This document shows, in pieces, positions 51,037-61,506 of a stretch of DNA of 64,000 bases. Made by a program: the position numbers and the translations under genes. How positions within the stretch are numbered: position 1 is the first letter of the stretch; each line of letters begins with the position of its first letter. Source of the DNA: Pseudoprimorskyibacter insulae. Lineage in GTDB: Bacteria > Pseudomonadota > Alphaproteobacteria > Rhodobacterales > Rhodobacteraceae. Under the pieces are notes generated by a model. It saw nothing but the letters and a program-made list of their open reading frames with translations. It did not search any database and was not told the origin of the DNA. The DNA is taken from positions 62,001 through 126,000 of the forward strand of contig NZ_OMOJ01000002.1 of assembly GCF_900302505.1 (NCBI RefSeq). The letters are read 5' to 3'.

Positions 51037-52308
51037 ATGTCCGAAGAACGCCTGAATCTTGCCGATCTGAAAGCGAAAAGCCCCAAAGACCTTTTGGCGA
51101 TGGCCGAAGAGCTTGAGATCGAAAATGCCTCGACCATGCGTAAGGGCGAGATGATGTTCCAGATCCTGCGCGAACGTGCAGATGAAGGCTGGGACATTTT
51201 CGGTGACGGTGTTTTGGAAGTGCTTCAGGACGGGTTCGGTTTTCTGCGTTCGCCCGAAGCAAACTATCTGCCGGGCCCTGACGATATTTATGTCTCGCCG
51301 GACATGATCCGCAAATTCTCGCTCCGCACCGGTGATACCATTGATGGAGCGATCAAAGCCCCCGAAGAAAATGAGCGTTACTTCGCCCTGATGGACGTGA
51401 CGCAAATCAACTTCGAAGATCCCGAGCGCGCGCGCCACAAGATCGCCTTCGACAACCTGACGCCGCTCTATCCGGATGAACGCCTGAAAATGGAGATCGA
51501 AGACCCGACCATCAAAGACCGCTCGGCGCGGATCATTGATCTGGTTGCACCGATTGGTAAAGGCCAGCGATCGTTGATCGTGGCACCGCCGCGGACCGGT
51601 AAGACGGTTCTACTTCAGAACATTGCGTCCTCGATCGAAAAGAACCATCCAGAGTGCTATCTGATCGTTCTGCTGATCGACGAACGCCCTGAAGAAGTGA
51701 CCGACATGCAGCGGTCGGTGAAGGGGGAAGTCATTTCCTCGACCTTCGACGAACCGGCAACCCGTCACGTCGCCGTGTCGGAAATGGTGATCGAAAAAGC
51801 CAAGCGCCTGGTCGAGCATAAACGAGATGTTGTGATCCTTCTTGATTCGATCACAAGACTTGGTCGTGCGTTCAACACGGTTGTGCCGTCATCGGGCAAG
51901 GTTTTGACCGGTGGTGTGGACGCAAACGCGCTGCAGCGCCCGAAGCGTTTCTTTGGCGCAGCGCGGAACATCGAAGAGGGCGGATCGTTGACGATCATCG
52001 CGACTGCACTGATCGAAACCGGCAGCCGGATGGACGAAGTGATCTTTGAAGAATTCAAAGGCACCGGTAACTCGGAAATCGTGCTTGATCGTAAGGTCGC
52101 AGATAAGCGCGTCTTCCCGGCGCTTGATATTCTCAAGTCCGGCACGCGTAAGGAAGATCTGCTGGTTGATAAAGTCGACCTTCAGAAGACCTTCGTTCTG
52201 CGCCGCATTCTGAACCCAATGGGCACCACAGATGCGGTTGAGTTCCTGATTTCCAAGCTGAAACAGACCAAAACCAACTCTGAATTCTTTGATTCTATGA
52301 ATACCTGA
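51037..52308 (+). CDS. rho: Transcription termination factor Rho
   Basis: 423 residues from the ATG at 51037, preceded by GAGGAGG. N-terminal helical part, RNA-binding cold-shock domain ([33 protein letters not shown]), then the RecA-type ATPase with Walker A PPRTGKT near 184 and Walker [17 protein letters not shown]. It unwinds RNA to stop transcription. A small hairpin CGCCC/GGGCG (51011-51026) lies just before the binding site and could affect its own translation; that is a guess. Confidence 0.97.
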   Translation: MSEERLNLADLKAKSPKDLLAMAEELEIENASTMRKGEMMFQILRERADEGWDIFGDGVLEVLQDGFGFLRSPEANYLPGPDDIYVSPDMIRKFSLRTGDTIDGAIKAPEENERYFALMDVTQINFEDPERARHKIAFDNLTPLYPDERLKMEIEDPTIKDRSARIIDLVAPIGKGQRSLIVAPPRTGKTVLLQNIASSIEKNHPECYLIVLLIDERPEEVTDMQRSVKGEVISSTFDEPATRHVAVSEMVIEKAKRLVEHKRDVVILLDSITRLGRAFNTVVPSSGKVLTGGVDANALQRPKRFFGAARNIEEGGSLTIIATALIETGSRMDEVIFEEFKGTGNSEIVLDRKVADKRVFPALDILKSGTRKEDLLVDKVDLQKTFVLRRILNPMGTTDAVEFLISKLKQTKTNSEFFDSMNT

Positions 52309-52329
52309 CACGCGTAGCCGGAGGCCGCG

Positions 52330-53601
52330 ATGGATACGATTTTTGCCCTTGCCACGGCTCGTGGGAAGGCCGGAGTGGCTGTCGTGCGCATCTCGGGTGC
52401 GGACGCGTTTTCTGTTGCGTCGAAGTTCTGTGATTTGCCACCAATGCGGCGTGCGGGCGTGCGCACAGTTTGCAGCTCGGACGGTGCTATGTTGGATGAG
52501 GCTTTGGTTCTGTGCTTCGAGCAGGGGGCGAGCTTTACCGGGGAACCCGTTGTAGAATTTCAACTTCATGGTAGCACAGCAATCGTATCTGCAGTGCTTC
52601 GTGAGTTGGGGAACACATGTGCAAGGTTGGCAGAGCCGGGGGAATTTACCCGCCGCGCTTTGGAGAACGGACGTTTGGATTTGACGCAGGTCGAAGGGCT
52701 TGCAGATCTGATTGACGCAGAAACAGAGTCTCAGCGGTTGCAGGCGCAGCGGGTATTGTCTGGTGCCATTGGTCAGAAGGTTGACCAGTGGCGAGAGGCC
52801 TTAATCCGCGCAGCATCATTGATCGAAGTGACGATTGATTTTGCGGATGAGGACGTTCCGGTTGATGTGTCGCCTGAGGTAATGGGTTTGTTGGAGGGCG
52901 TTGTTTCGGACCTTCGCCAAGAGCTATTGGGCTATTCTGCGGCTGAGCGCATTCGTGATGGGTTTGAAGTGGCAATTGTCGGGGCGCCCAACGTGGGTAA
53001 ATCGACGTTGTTGAACCGGTTGGCGGGGCGTGAAGCTGCGATTACCTCTGACATAGCGGGAACGACGCGCGACGTGATCGAAGTGCGGATGGATCTGGGC
53101 GGTTTGCCCGTGACCATTTTAGACACGGCGGGTGTGCGCGAAACCGAAGATGTGATTGAAGCCGCTGGTGTGCGTTTGGCAGAGGTCCGTGCGATGGCTG
53201 CGGATATACGTGTGTTCTTAGTTGAGGAAGGATCGTCGCCGGTTTTTGAACCCAAAGCGGGCGATTTGCTTTTGAAGGCCAAAGATGATGCGGGGCTTTG
53301 TGGGGTATCCGGAAAAACCGGGGCAGGGGTCGATCAATTGATTGCAAACTTGCAATCCGTTCTTTCTCACCGCGCGGGATCTGCTGGCTTGATTACGCGA
53401 GAGCGGCAGCGCGTCGCTATGTCATCGGCTGTCGATAGTTTGCAAGCCGGAATCGGGTTGGTCGAATCGGGCCCGGATCTGTACGATTTGGCAGCGGAAG
53501 AAATCCGCACTGCGGTGCGGCGCTTGGAAATGCTGGTCGGCCGAATAGACGTTGAGAATTTGTTGGACGAGATATTCTCGCGTTTTTGCTTGGGCAAATA
53601 G
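52330..53601 (+). CDS. mnmE: tRNA modification GTPase MnmE
   Basis: 423 residues. N-terminal tetrahydrofolate-binding domain ([21 protein letters not shown]), helical domain, G domain with P-loop GAPNVGKST at 218-226, DTAG and DIAGTTRD, and the C-terminal FCLGK cysteine motif. With MnmG it makes 5-carboxymethylaminomethyl uridine in the tRNA wobble position. Codon use is richer in TTG and GTT and lower in GC than that of flanking genes. 21 bases separate it from rho. Confidence 0.96.
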   Translation: MDTIFALATARGKAGVAVVRISGADAFSVASKFCDLPPMRRAGVRTVCSSDGAMLDEALVLCFEQGASFTGEPVVEFQLHGSTAIVSAVLRELGNTCARLAEPGEFTRRALENGRLDLTQVEGLADLIDAETESQRLQAQRVLSGAIGQKVDQWREALIRAASLIEVTIDFADEDVPVDVSPEVMGLLEGVVSDLRQELLGYSAAERIRDGFEVAIVGAPNVGKSTLLNRLAGREAAITSDIAGTTRDVIEVRMDLGGLPVTILDTAGVRETEDVIEAAGVRLAEVRAMAADIRVFLVEEGSSPVFEPKAGDLLLKAKDDAGLCGVSGKTGAGVDQLIANLQSVLSHRAGSAGLITRERQRVAMSSAVDSLQAGIGLVESGPDLYDLAAEEIRTAVRRLEMLVGRIDVENLLDEIFSRFCLGK

Positions 53602-53604
53602 GAG

Positions 53605-53620
53605 TGTTTCACGTGAAACA
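53605..53620. other. parS site overlapping the mnmG start
   Basis: TGTTTCACGTGAAACA, a perfect match to the widely conserved 16-base parS palindrome bound by ParB. The GTG start codon of mnmG (53613-53615) forms part of its right half, and GGAG just before it is the ribosome binding site. Confidence 0.93.
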
Positions 53621-55481
53621 AAATGACTTCGATGTCGTCGTGATAGGAGCCGGTCACGCAGGAGCGGAGGCGGCAAGCGCGTCGGCACGCATGGGCGCGC
53701 GGACTGCATTGATTACGTTGAAGTTGGACGGCATCGGCGTGATGTCCTGTAACCCGGCCATTGGTGGTTTGGGCAAAGGGCATCTTGTGCGTGAAATTGA
53801 CGCCATGGGTGGAGTCATGGGAGTTGTTGCTGATTACGCAGGGATCCAGTTTCGACTGTTGAACCGCCGCAAAGGACCAGCAGTTCAAGGGCCGCGTGCC
53901 CAAGCCGATCGTTACCGTTACAAAACCGAAATGCGCCGTCAGTTAGAGGCCCAAGAAGGGCTGACGATTATGGCGGGCGAAGTTTCTGATCTTATATCAA
54001 AGGGTGATCGTGTAACGGGCGTCGTTTTAAGCGATGGTGCCGAGGTACATGCTGCGTCAGTTGTATTGACCACGGGCACCTTTCTCAACGGTACCATCCA
54101 CATCGGAGAAAAATCTTACCCTGGTGGGCGCATGGGAGATAGACCTTCGATCGCATTGGCCGAGCGAATTCGCGGATTCGATCTGCAGATGGGTCGCTTG
54201 AAAACTGGGACGCCACCGCGGTTGGACGGCCGCACGATCAATTGGAATATTCTTGGGCAACAGCCCGGAGATGACGTTCCCAGCATGTTCTCTTACCTGA
54301 GCAACGCACCTGTCTGCGCGCAGGTGAACTGCGGGATCGCGCACACCAATGAGAAAACGCATGAAATTATCCGTGCGAATTTGGATCGTTCTGCTATGTA
54401 CGGCGGTCATATCGAAGGTATTGGTCCGCGATACTGCCCTTCGATTGAAGACAAGGTTGTGCGATTTGCCGATAAAACCTCGCACCAGGTTTTTCTAGAG
54501 CCTGAGGGTCTGAACGACCACACAGTATATCCCAACGGAATCTCAACTTCGCTTCCTGTTGATGTACAGGAAACATACATCGCGTCGATTGAGGGACTGG
54601 AAAAGACGGTCATTCTTCAGCCGGGATATGCCATCGAATACGACTATGTCGATCCGCGGTCATTGAATAGCGATTTGTCGTTGAAAGCTTTGGGCGGACT
54701 GTATTTGGCGGGCCAAATTAACGGCACGACGGGGTACGAAGAGGCGGGCGCTCAAGGCCTTGTTGCTGGGCTGAACGCGGCGGCACGTGCTTTGGGGCGC
54801 GATAGAATTAGTTTTAGTCGATCAGAAAGCTATATTGGTGTGATGGTCGATGATCTCATCACACGCGGAGTGACGGAACCGTACCGAATGTTTACGTCTC
54901 GGGCGGAATTCCGATTGTCGCTACGGGCGGACAATGCCGACCAGCGTTTGTCGCCCAAAGCGATTGATCTCGGATGCGTTTCCGAACGGCGTCGCTTTGC
55001 GTTTGAAGAAAAGCATGCCAACCTTGGCAACGCCACCGCGTTGTTAAAAGGAAAGTCGTTTACACCGAAAGAGGTTGGCGCTGTTGGTATTCGGTTGAAC
55101 CAAGATGGGACGCGTAGATCAGCATTCCAACTTCTGGCTCTTCCAGATGTTGGTGTTGAAGAAATCTTGAATTTGGTTAAAGAGGCTTCGGAGTTTTCTT
55201 TAAGTGTTTTGGATCAAGTGGCCAAGGACGCCCTGTATTCAAATTACATAGACCGGCAAAAATCAGATGTAGAAGCGCTGCGCCGTGACGAGAATTTGAG
55301 GATTCCACAGGGTTTCGATTTTTCGACTGTTGAAGGGCTATCAAATGAGCTGAAGACGAAGCTTGTTCGTTTGCAACCAGAATCGATTGCTCAAGTTGGT
55401 AAAATTGAAGGTATGACGCCAGCAGCCATAACACTGCTGATTGGACGTGTACGGAGAAGTGAAAAGCGGCGGACTGCGTAG
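53613..55481 (+). CDS. mnmG: tRNA modification enzyme MnmG (GidA)
   Basis: 622 residues. The GTG start at 53613 is set by GGAG eight bases upstream and by alignment with the family N-terminus ([19 protein letters not shown]-binding, about 6-20). Family strings include [34 protein letters not shown] and TGTPPRLD. It is the FAD partner of MnmE. A parS site occupies its first codons. The downstream rsmG gene starts one base after its stop. Confidence 0.96.
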   Translation: MKQNDFDVVVIGAGHAGAEAASASARMGARTALITLKLDGIGVMSCNPAIGGLGKGHLVREIDAMGGVMGVVADYAGIQFRLLNRRKGPAVQGPRAQADRYRYKTEMRRQLEAQEGLTIMAGEVSDLISKGDRVTGVVLSDGAEVHAASVVLTTGTFLNGTIHIGEKSYPGGRMGDRPSIALAERIRGFDLQMGRLKTGTPPRLDGRTINWNILGQQPGDDVPSMFSYLSNAPVCAQVNCGIAHTNEKTHEIIRANLDRSAMYGGHIEGIGPRYCPSIEDKVVRFADKTSHQVFLEPEGLNDHTVYPNGISTSLPVDVQETYIASIEGLEKTVILQPGYAIEYDYVDPRSLNSDLSLKALGGLYLAGQINGTTGYEEAGAQGLVAGLNAAARALGRDRISFSRSESYIGVMVDDLITRGVTEPYRMFTSRAEFRLSLRADNADQRLSPKAIDLGCVSERRRFAFEEKHANLGNATALLKGKSFTPKEVGAVGIRLNQDGTRRSAFQLLALPDVGVEEILNLVKEASEFSLSVLDQVAKDALYSNYIDRQKSDVEALRRDENLRIPQGFDFSTVEGLSNELKTKLVRLQPESIAQVGKIEGMTPAAITLLIGRVRRSEKRRTA

Positions 55482-55482
55482 T

Positions 55483-56097
55483 ATGGAAGAGATTGTTTCG
55501 GGCCTGAATGTTTCACGTGAAACATATGACAGCCTTCGTTTTTATGAAACTCTCGCAAGAAAATGGACTAGAAAAATAAATCTGGTCAGTCCATCTACTG
55601 TAAGTGACCTTTGGCGCCGTCATATTGTCGATAGCGCCCAAGTGTTTCACGTGAAACAAAATCCCGGGGCTATCTGGCTAGACATCGGCAGTGGAGCGGG
55701 ATTTCCCGGCTTGGTGTGCGCGGTATTGGCTAAGGAACTCTCCCCAGCAACTGAGTTCCACCTGATAGAATCCGATCAACGAAAATGCGCTTTTCTCAGA
55801 ACCGTAAAGCGAGAGCTGGGATTAAAAGCAACGATTTGGGCTCAGAGGATTGAAGCTGTCGAAACAATCAATGCAAACGTGGTTTCCGCCCGCGCATTGG
55901 CCGATCTCGATACTTTGCTTAGCTTCGCGGATCACCACATGGCGGAGTCCGGGGTTGCGCTGTTTCAAAAAGGCGAGACCTGGGAAAAAGAGGTTGAAGC
56001 CGCCAAAGAAAAATGGCGATTCACTCTGAATCCGCATAAAAGCAAAACAAGCAGTAACTCCACCATCCTCGAAATCGGAGGCATTGAACGTGTCTGA
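55483..56097 (+). CDS. rsmG: 16S rRNA m7G527 methyltransferase
   Basis: 204 residues. SAM motif LDIGSGAGFPGLVCAV; RRHIVDSAQV and VVSARALADLDTLL are typical. It methylates G527 of 16S rRNA. Two perfect parS sites are read through as protein: NVSRET near residues 9-14 and VFHVK near 54-58. Its 3' end overlaps parA by eight bases. GC content is low for the window. Confidence 0.95.
   Translation: MEEIVSGLNVSRETYDSLRFYETLARKWTRKINLVSPSTVSDLWRRHIVDSAQVFHVKQNPGAIWLDIGSGAGFPGLVCAVLAKELSPATEFHLIESDQRKCAFLRTVKRELGLKATIWAQRIEAVETINANVVSARALADLDTLLSFADHHMAESGVALFQKGETWEKEVEAAKEKWRFTLNPHKSKTSSNSTILEIGGIERV
55509..55524. other. parS site inside rsmG (first)
   Basis: Perfect TGTTTCACGTGAAACA near the rsmG 5' end, coding for VSRET. 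Confidence 0.93.
55643..55658. other. parS site inside rsmG (second)
   Basis: Perfect TGTTTCACGTGAAACA, 118 bases after the previous copy and read in a different frame, coding for FHVK. Confidence 0.93.
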
Positions 56098-56899
56098 TCT
56101 TAGCAGGTCTGCGGCTCCCAAAATCATCGCGATTGCGAACCAGAAAGGCGGCGTCGGGAAGACCACCACGACGATTAATTTGGCCTCCGCGCTAGTGGAG
56201 CAGAATTGTCGCGTCTTGGTCGTTGACCTTGATCCTCAAGGTAACGCTTCGACTGGCTTGGGTATCGAGGTCGATGACCGTCAGATGACGACTTATGAGT
56301 TGCTACTGGAAGACGTCGATCTTGATGAGGTTATTCTTAACACTCAGATTGACGGCCTTAAACTTGTTCCTGCTACGGTGGACCTCAGCTCCGCGGATAT
56401 GGAGCTTATGGCGAACGAAAAGCGCAGCTTCCTTCTTCATGACGCACTTCGGCAGGTTGCAATGGACCGTTACCAGTTCGACTTTATTCTGATCGACTGC
56501 CCGCCGTCTCTCAACCTTTTGACTGTCAACGCGATGGTCGCAGCACATGCCGTTCTGGTGCCGCTGCAAAGCGAGTTTTTTGCGTTGGAAGGGTTGTCAC
56601 AACTGATGCTGACAATCCGCGAGGTGCGCCAGACCGCAAATCCCAATTTGCGGATCGAAGGCGTCGTTCTAACAATGTACGACGCGCGCAACAATCTGTC
56701 GCAACAGGTCGAGGCTGATGCCCGCGACAATCTTGGGGATCTCGTGTTTGAAACAGTCATCCCGCGAAATGTCCGAGTCAGCGAGGCACCGTCCTTCGCA
56801 ATGCCGGTTCTGAGCTATGACACCAATTCCAAAGGTGCGGCCGCTTACAGAAATCTGGCCAAAGAGCTGATGCGCAGAAACGCTTCGGTTGCGGCATAA
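56090..56899 (+). CDS. parA: Chromosome partitioning ATPase ParA
   Basis: 269 residues. The GTG at 56090 has GGAGG eight bases upstream; the TTG at 56084 is too close. Deviant Walker A KGGVGKTT at 19-26, DLDPQGNASTGLG and the Walker B region FILIDCPPSL. ParA binds DNA nonspecifically and moves ParB-parS complexes so that sister origins separate. It forms an operon with parB, 31 bases apart. Confidence 0.96.
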   Translation: MSDLSRSAAPKIIAIANQKGGVGKTTTTINLASALVEQNCRVLVVDLDPQGNASTGLGIEVDDRQMTTYELLLEDVDLDEVILNTQIDGLKLVPATVDLSSADMELMANEKRSFLLHDALRQVAMDRYQFDFILIDCPPSLNLLTVNAMVAAHAVLVPLQSEFFALEGLSQLMLTIREVRQTANPNLRIEGVVLTMYDARNNLSQQVEADARDNLGDLVFETVIPRNVRVSEAPSFAMPVLSYDTNSKGAAAYRNLAKELMRRNASVAA

Positions 56900-56930
56900 A
56901 CAATAAACGACAAACAGGAAGGTCGAATAA

Positions 56931-57848
56931 ATGGCAGATAAAAAAGACCAACGTCGCGGACTGGGTCGTGGGCTATCGGCCCTTATGGCAGATGTTGAGG
57001 CCGCGCCGACCGAAGCGTCAGGCGGGGCAGAGCAGGCGCGACAGCCGGATCGCCGCATTCCCATTGAGGATATTGTCGCAAACCCGAACCAACCGCGCCG
57101 CAAGTTCACTCAGGATCAGCTTGAAGAACTGGCCAATTCAATCCGAACCAAAGGCGTGATCCAGCCGCTGATTGTTCGACCGCATCCTGATGCGCCGGGA
57201 AAATTCCAGATCGTCGCCGGTGAACGTCGTTGGCGCGCGTCCCAAATGGCGCAATTGCATGAACTGCCTGTCATCGTGCGCGACTTTGATGATACAGAAG
57301 TTCTTGAAGTTGCGATCATCGAGAACATTCAGCGGGCTGACCTGAACGCCATCGAAGAGGCGGCGGGCTTCCGCCAGCTGATGGATCGGTTTGGACATAC
57401 GCAGGAAAAGCTGGCCGAAGCGCTGGGCAAAAGCCGTAGCCATATCGCGAACTTGCTTCGACTTTTGAACCTGCCGGATGAAGTTCGAGACCTGGTCGAA
57501 ACTGGCAAGCTGTCCGCAGGCCACGCGCGTGCGCTAATTACATCTGAAAACCCGATTGAGTTGGCCAAGAAAGTTGTGGCTGAGGCTCTATCGGTTCGTC
57601 AAACTGAGAAGCTGGTTAAAGGCGAAACAGAGCCGAAAAAGGCTCCGACGCAGTCTGGTGCTTCCCGTTCTGTTCCCGCGGAAAAAGATGCAGACACCCG
57701 CGCTTTGGAAGGGGATCTGTCCGCAGCCTTGGGGATGAGCGTTTCAATTGAGCATGATACAGGCGGGGAGGGCGGTCGTGTTGTGATCCGCTATCATAGC
57801 CTGGATCAGCTCGATGATGTTTGCATGCGCCTAAGCGGCGGTCACTGA
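56931..57848 (+). CDS. parB: Chromosome partitioning protein ParB
   Basis: 305 residues. ParA-contact N-terminus (RRGLGRGLSALMAD), CTP-binding domain with GERRWRA at 97-103, helix-turn-helix region (KLAEALGKSRSHIANLLRLLNLP) and a C-terminal dimer domain (GRVVIRYHSLDQLDDVC). It loads at the nearby parS sites and slides as a CTP clamp. Its stop overlaps the convergent hemW stop by seven bases. Confidence 0.96.
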   Translation: MADKKDQRRGLGRGLSALMADVEAAPTEASGGAEQARQPDRRIPIEDIVANPNQPRRKFTQDQLEELANSIRTKGVIQPLIVRPHPDAPGKFQIVAGERRWRASQMAQLHELPVIVRDFDDTEVLEVAIIENIQRADLNAIEEAAGFRQLMDRFGHTQEKLAEALGKSRSHIANLLRLLNLPDEVRDLVETGKLSAGHARALITSENPIELAKKVVAEALSVRQTEKLVKGETEPKKAPTQSGASRSVPAEKDADTRALEGDLSAALGMSVSIEHDTGGEGGRVVIRYHSLDQLDDVCMRLSGGH

Positions 57849-59032
57849 TCTGGCATCAGTTTTTCGATCACAGCATTCAGCACCATTCGGCCCGCCCGTG
57901 TGGTGCTGATTTCATTTGGGGTGGCGGTTACCATTCCCCAATCAAGAAGATCGCGCAGCCCATCCTGATTGATCGATTGTCCGGCCAAGGCTTCAAAGCG
58001 AGTGACATCTATCCCGTCGTTGATACGCATCCCCATGATCAGGTATTCGCCGGCCATATCTTGCGGCGTCAGCGCCCCGACAACACTATCCCCATTGCCG
58101 CCAAGCGCACGTTCCAGCCATAGGTTGGGCTGACGAAATGCCTCAGTCGCATGTTTCTTGCCGTTCAAAGTCAGGCGTCCATGCGCACCCGGTCCAATGC
58201 CGGCATAATCTCCGTACCGCCAATAGATCATGTTGTGCCGAGATTCCGCGTCTGGCCGGGCATGGTTTGACACTTCATAAGCTGGCATACCGAAGGCATC
58301 GCAAACCTCTTGCGTGATCTCGTACATTTCAGCCGCGGCATCATCGTTTGGCAGGTCGCGTAATTTGCCCGCGTTGTAGCGATCGCCAAAAGCCGTGCCT
58401 TGTTCGATCGTCAACTGATACAGCGATAGATGATCAACCGCCATGTTCAGCGCTTCGGTCAACTCAGCACGCCAATCCTCAGGCGCTTGTTCTTGGCGAG
58501 CGTAGATCAGATCAAAGCTGACGCGCTTGAAAGTGGACCGCGCAATGTCAAAAGCGCGGCGGCCTTCCTCAACTGTGTGGATTCGACCCAAACGCCGCAG
58601 ATCGCGATTGTTCAGAGCCTGAAATCCCATCGACACGCGGTTCACACCAGCCTCGGAATAGGCTTTGAACCTGCCTGCCTCGACGGATCCGGGGTTGGCT
58701 TCAAGCGTTACCTCCAGATCATTGGCTAAGGTCCACGTGTCACGGATTTTTTCCAGAATGGCATCCACCAAATCCGGGTTCATCAGGCTCGGTGTGCCGC
58801 CACCAAAAAAGACCGAGTTTAAAACCCGGTCCTTGGTCAATGCGCCAACACGCTCAATTTCGGAAAGATAGGCGACCTGCCACGCGGTCTGGTCAATCTG
58901 ACGCGACACGTGGCTGTTGAAGTCGCAATAGGGACACTTCGCTTCGCAGAACGGCCAATGCAGATAAAGCCCGAACCCGCCGTTCCGCCAATCTTCAATC
59001 AAAGCAGCCTGCCACGAATTTGCGGAACGCAT
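57842..59032 (-). CDS. hemW: Radical SAM haem chaperone HemW
   Basis: 396 residues from the ATG at 59032. Radical SAM cluster motif CEAKCPYC (Cys29, 33, 36) after FGLYLHWPF, then FFGGGTPSLM, LEANPGSVE and VNRVSMGFQ. It hands haem to respiratory proteins; the C-x3-C-x2-C motif agrees with HemW. The start is uncertain: this ATG overlaps rdgB by 38 bases and has no ribosome site, whereas a TTG at 59002, with an AGG nearby, would overlap by only eight bases and begin close to EDWRNGG. Confidence 0.92.
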   Translation of the reverse strand: MRSANSWQAALIEDWRNGGFGLYLHWPFCEAKCPYCDFNSHVSRQIDQTAWQVAYLSEIERVGALTKDRVLNSVFFGGGTPSLMNPDLVDAILEKIRDTWTLANDLEVTLEANPGSVEAGRFKAYSEAGVNRVSMGFQALNNRDLRRLGRIHTVEEGRRAFDIARSTFKRVSFDLIYARQEQAPEDWRAELTEALNMAVDHLSLYQLTIEQGTAFGDRYNAGKLRDLPNDDAAAEMYEITQEVCDAFGMPAYEVSNHARPDAESRHNMIYWRYGDYAGIGPGAHGRLTLNGKKHATEAFRQPNLWLERALGGNGDSVVGALTPQDMAGEYLIMGMRINDGIDVTRFEALAGQSINQDGLRDLLDWGMVTATPNEISTTRAGRMVLNAVIEKLMPDQ

Positions 59033-59606
59033 CGGCGCGGTGGCTGATCTTGTTCTTTTCCCAACGGTCCATTTCGCCAAAGGTGATGTCGTAGCCGTCC
59101 GGTTGGAAGATCGGATCATATCCATGGCCCTGATCGCCGCGCATTGGCCAAACCAGTTGGCCGGGCATCACGCCGGGGAACACCTCGTCGTGACCATCGG
59201 GCCAAGCCAAAACCAGCGTGCAGCAGAACTGAGCCGTGCGCGGGTAGGGGGCGTTGACCGCCTCCAGTTTGTCATGGGTCTTGGTCATGGCCATCACGAA
59301 ATCGCGGCCACTGCCGGTTTCGGCCCAATCGGCGGTATAAACCCCCGGCGCGCCATCCAGCGCATCGATTGCGATCCCGCTGTCATCGGACAGCGCCGGA
59401 AGTCCGGTCGCCTTTGCGGCGGCATGCGCTTTGATCCGGGCATTGCCGACAAAGGTGGTTTCGGTCTCGTCCGGTTCCGGCAGGTTCATTTCCTTGGCGC
59501 CGACAACCTTGACGCCGAAAGGCTCAAGTAAATGGGCAATCTCATCGAGCTTGCCCTGATTGTGCGTTGCCACCAAAAGCGTATCGCCGGTGAACTTACG
59601 GGTCAT
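58995..59606 (-). CDS. rdgB: dITP/XTP pyrophosphatase
   Basis: 203 residues of the Ham1/RdgB family. N-terminal [14 protein letters not shown], catalytic [15 protein letters not shown], and the C-terminal [19 protein letters not shown]. It removes deaminated purine nucleotides from the pool before DNA synthesis. It overlaps rph by four bases and hemW at its end, forming rph-rdgB-hemW. Confidence 0.95.
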   Translation of the reverse strand: MTRKFTGDTLLVATHNQGKLDEIAHLLEPFGVKVVGAKEMNLPEPDETETTFVGNARIKAHAAAKATGLPALSDDSGIAIDALDGAPGVYTADWAETGSGRDFVMAMTKTHDKLEAVNAPYPRTAQFCCTLVLAWPDGHDEVFPGVMPGQLVWPMRGDQGHGYDPIFQPDGYDITFGEMDRWEKNKISHRADAFRKFVAGCFD

Positions 59607-60316
59607 TTCGTCGCCTGCAATTGCAGCTCAACCAGTTCGGACACGCCCTTGTCGGCCAGATCCAAAAGCTGGTTCATCTGATCGCGCGAGAAGGTTGCGC
59701 CTTCAGCTGACATCTGGATTTCGATCAACTGGCCATCTGCGCGCAGGATGAAGTTGCCATCCACGCCCGCATCGCTGTCTTCGGGGTAATCAAGGTCCAG
59801 CACGGCCTGACCTGCATAAATCCCACAGCTGACCGCTGCGACCGGCGAAATCAGCGGATCGGAAATCACGTCACCCGCTTTCATCAGTTTGTTCACAGCC
59901 AGACGCAACGCGACCCAACCGCCGGTGATCGAGGCGCAGCGCGTGCCGCCATCGGCCTGAATGACATCGCAATCGACGGTGATTTGGCGTTCGCCAAGCG
60001 CAACGCGGTCAACGCCTGCACGCAGGGCGCGGCCGATCAAGCGCTGAATCTCAACCGTGCGGCCACCTTGCTTGCCCATGGCAGCTTCGCGGCGCATCCG
60101 CGACGAGGTCGAGCGCGGCAGCATTCCGTATTCCGCCGTCACCCAGCCAAGGCCCGAGCCTTTGATAAAGGGCGGCACGCGATCTTCGATGGTGGCGGTG
60201 CACAGCACATGCGTGTCGCCCATCTTTATCATGCACGATCCTTCGGCATGCTTGGTCACATTGGTTTCAATTGAAACCGGGCGCATTTGGCTAAGTTCTC
60301 GTCCTGAAGGTCGCAT
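59603..60316 (-). CDS. rph: Ribonuclease PH
   Basis: 237 residues from the ATG at 60316. Family strings [32 protein letters not shown]-like (here [15 protein letters not shown]), [15 protein letters not shown], and the phosphate site [11 protein letters not shown]. It trims tRNA 3' ends using phosphate. It is divergent from hrcA, 116 bases between starts. An earlier ATG at 60403 gives no family match. Confidence 0.95.
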   Translation of the reverse strand: MRPSGRELSQMRPVSIETNVTKHAEGSCMIKMGDTHVLCTATIEDRVPPFIKGSGLGWVTAEYGMLPRSTSSRMRREAAMGKQGGRTVEIQRLIGRALRAGVDRVALGERQITVDCDVIQADGGTRCASITGGWVALRLAVNKLMKAGDVISDPLISPVAAVSCGIYAGQAVLDLDYPEDSDAGVDGNFILRADGQLIEIQMSAEGATFSRDQMNQLLDLADKGVSELVELQLQATK

Positions 60317-60432
60317 GGTATAATCCCTGTAAACTGGCACCGCCGGGATATATGGCCAGCTGGTGTAGGCGCAACCCTGATTGACCTTTTGCACGGACCG
60401 CATTTAAGTCCTAGGCTGACAGAGCAGAGACC

Positions 60433-61497
60433 ATGGCTGACAGGACCAACATACTCAACGAAATGAACGATCGGTCGCGCGAAGTGTTTCGCCGCGTGGT
60501 CGAAGCCTATTTGCAAAGCGGTGAGCCGGTCGGGTCACGTACCCTGACACGGTCGCTGAGCGAAAAGGTATCCGCCGCGACCATCCGCAACGTGATGCAG
60601 GATCTGGAATATCTGGGCCTGCTAAATAGCCCGCATGTTTCAGCCGGGCGTATTCCTACGCAGATGGGTTTGCGCATGTTCGTTGATGGGTTGCTGGAGG
60701 TCGGCGATCTGGATGCCTCTGACCGTCAGGCACTGGATGCGACTGTTGGCAATCGTGGCAATGATGTTACCGGTTTGCTTGATAAGCTCGGCACGGCTTT
60801 GTCGGGCGTGACGCAGGGTGCGTCGCTGGTTCTGACGCCCAAGCATGAAGCCCCGATCAAGCATATTGAATTTGTGTCGCTTGGCGCGGAACGGGCGCTG
60901 GTCGTTTTGGTTTTTGCCGACGGCCATGTTGAGAACCGCCTGTTCACGCCGCCGGTTGGCCAGACACCAAGTTCGATGCGCGAGGCGGCGAATTTCCTGA
61001 ACGCCTTCATCGAAGGGCGGACCCTGTCCGAATTGCGCGGCGTCATTCAGGCCGAAATCGCGCGGCGCCGCCAAGAGCTGGACAAGCTGGCGCAAGAGCT
61101 GATCGAAAATGGCACCGCGATTTGGGAAACTGCAGGCGTGCAAGGCGAACGTTTGATTGTGCGCGGCAGGTCGAATCTTTTGTCGGGAACGCCCGAGGAA
61201 GAGGACTTTGAACGCGTCCGAGAGTTGTTTGACGATCTTGAACGCAAGCGGGACATTGCCGAGTTCCTCGAATTGGCCGAGGACGGCGAGGGTGTGCGCA
61301 TTTTTATCGGGTCAGAGAACAAACTTTTCTCACTTTCGGGTTCCTCTTTGGTGGTCTCTCCATATATGAACGCTGACCGAAGGATCATCGGTGCGGTCGG
61401 GGTCATCGGACCCACGCGTCTGAATTACGGGCGGATCGTACCGATAGTTGATTACACGGCGCAGCTGGTCGGCAGGTTGCTGGCCGAACGCGGTTAG
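60433..61497 (+). CDS. hrcA: Heat-inducible transcription repressor HrcA
   Basis: 354 residues. N-terminal winged helix (YLQSGEPVGSRTLTRSLSEKVSAATIRNVMQDLEYLGLL), the GAF-like middle with VNRxFTPP-type text (here VENRLFTPPVG), and the closing RRIIGAVGVIGPTRLNYGRIVPIVDYTAQLV. HrcA represses groESL and related genes at CIRCE elements. I see no TTAGCACTC-N9-GAGTGCTAA near this gene, so it does not appear to repress its own operon. grpE follows after nine bases. Confidence 0.95.
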   Translation: MADRTNILNEMNDRSREVFRRVVEAYLQSGEPVGSRTLTRSLSEKVSAATIRNVMQDLEYLGLLNSPHVSAGRIPTQMGLRMFVDGLLEVGDLDASDRQALDATVGNRGNDVTGLLDKLGTALSGVTQGASLVLTPKHEAPIKHIEFVSLGAERALVVLVFADGHVENRLFTPPVGQTPSSMREAANFLNAFIEGRTLSELRGVIQAEIARRRQELDKLAQELIENGTAIWETAGVQGERLIVRGRSNLLSGTPEEEDFERVRELFDDLERKRDIAEFLELAEDGEGVRIFIGSENKLFSLSGSSLVVSPYMNADRRIIGAVGVIGPTRLNYGRIVPIVDYTAQLVGRLLAERG

Positions 61498-61506
61498 AGG
61501 TGAAGA

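Noticed and set aside
60317-60432. CIRCE element upstream of hrcA
   Set aside because: Looked for TTAGCACTC-N9-GAGTGCTAA in the rph-hrcA gap; nothing similar is present.
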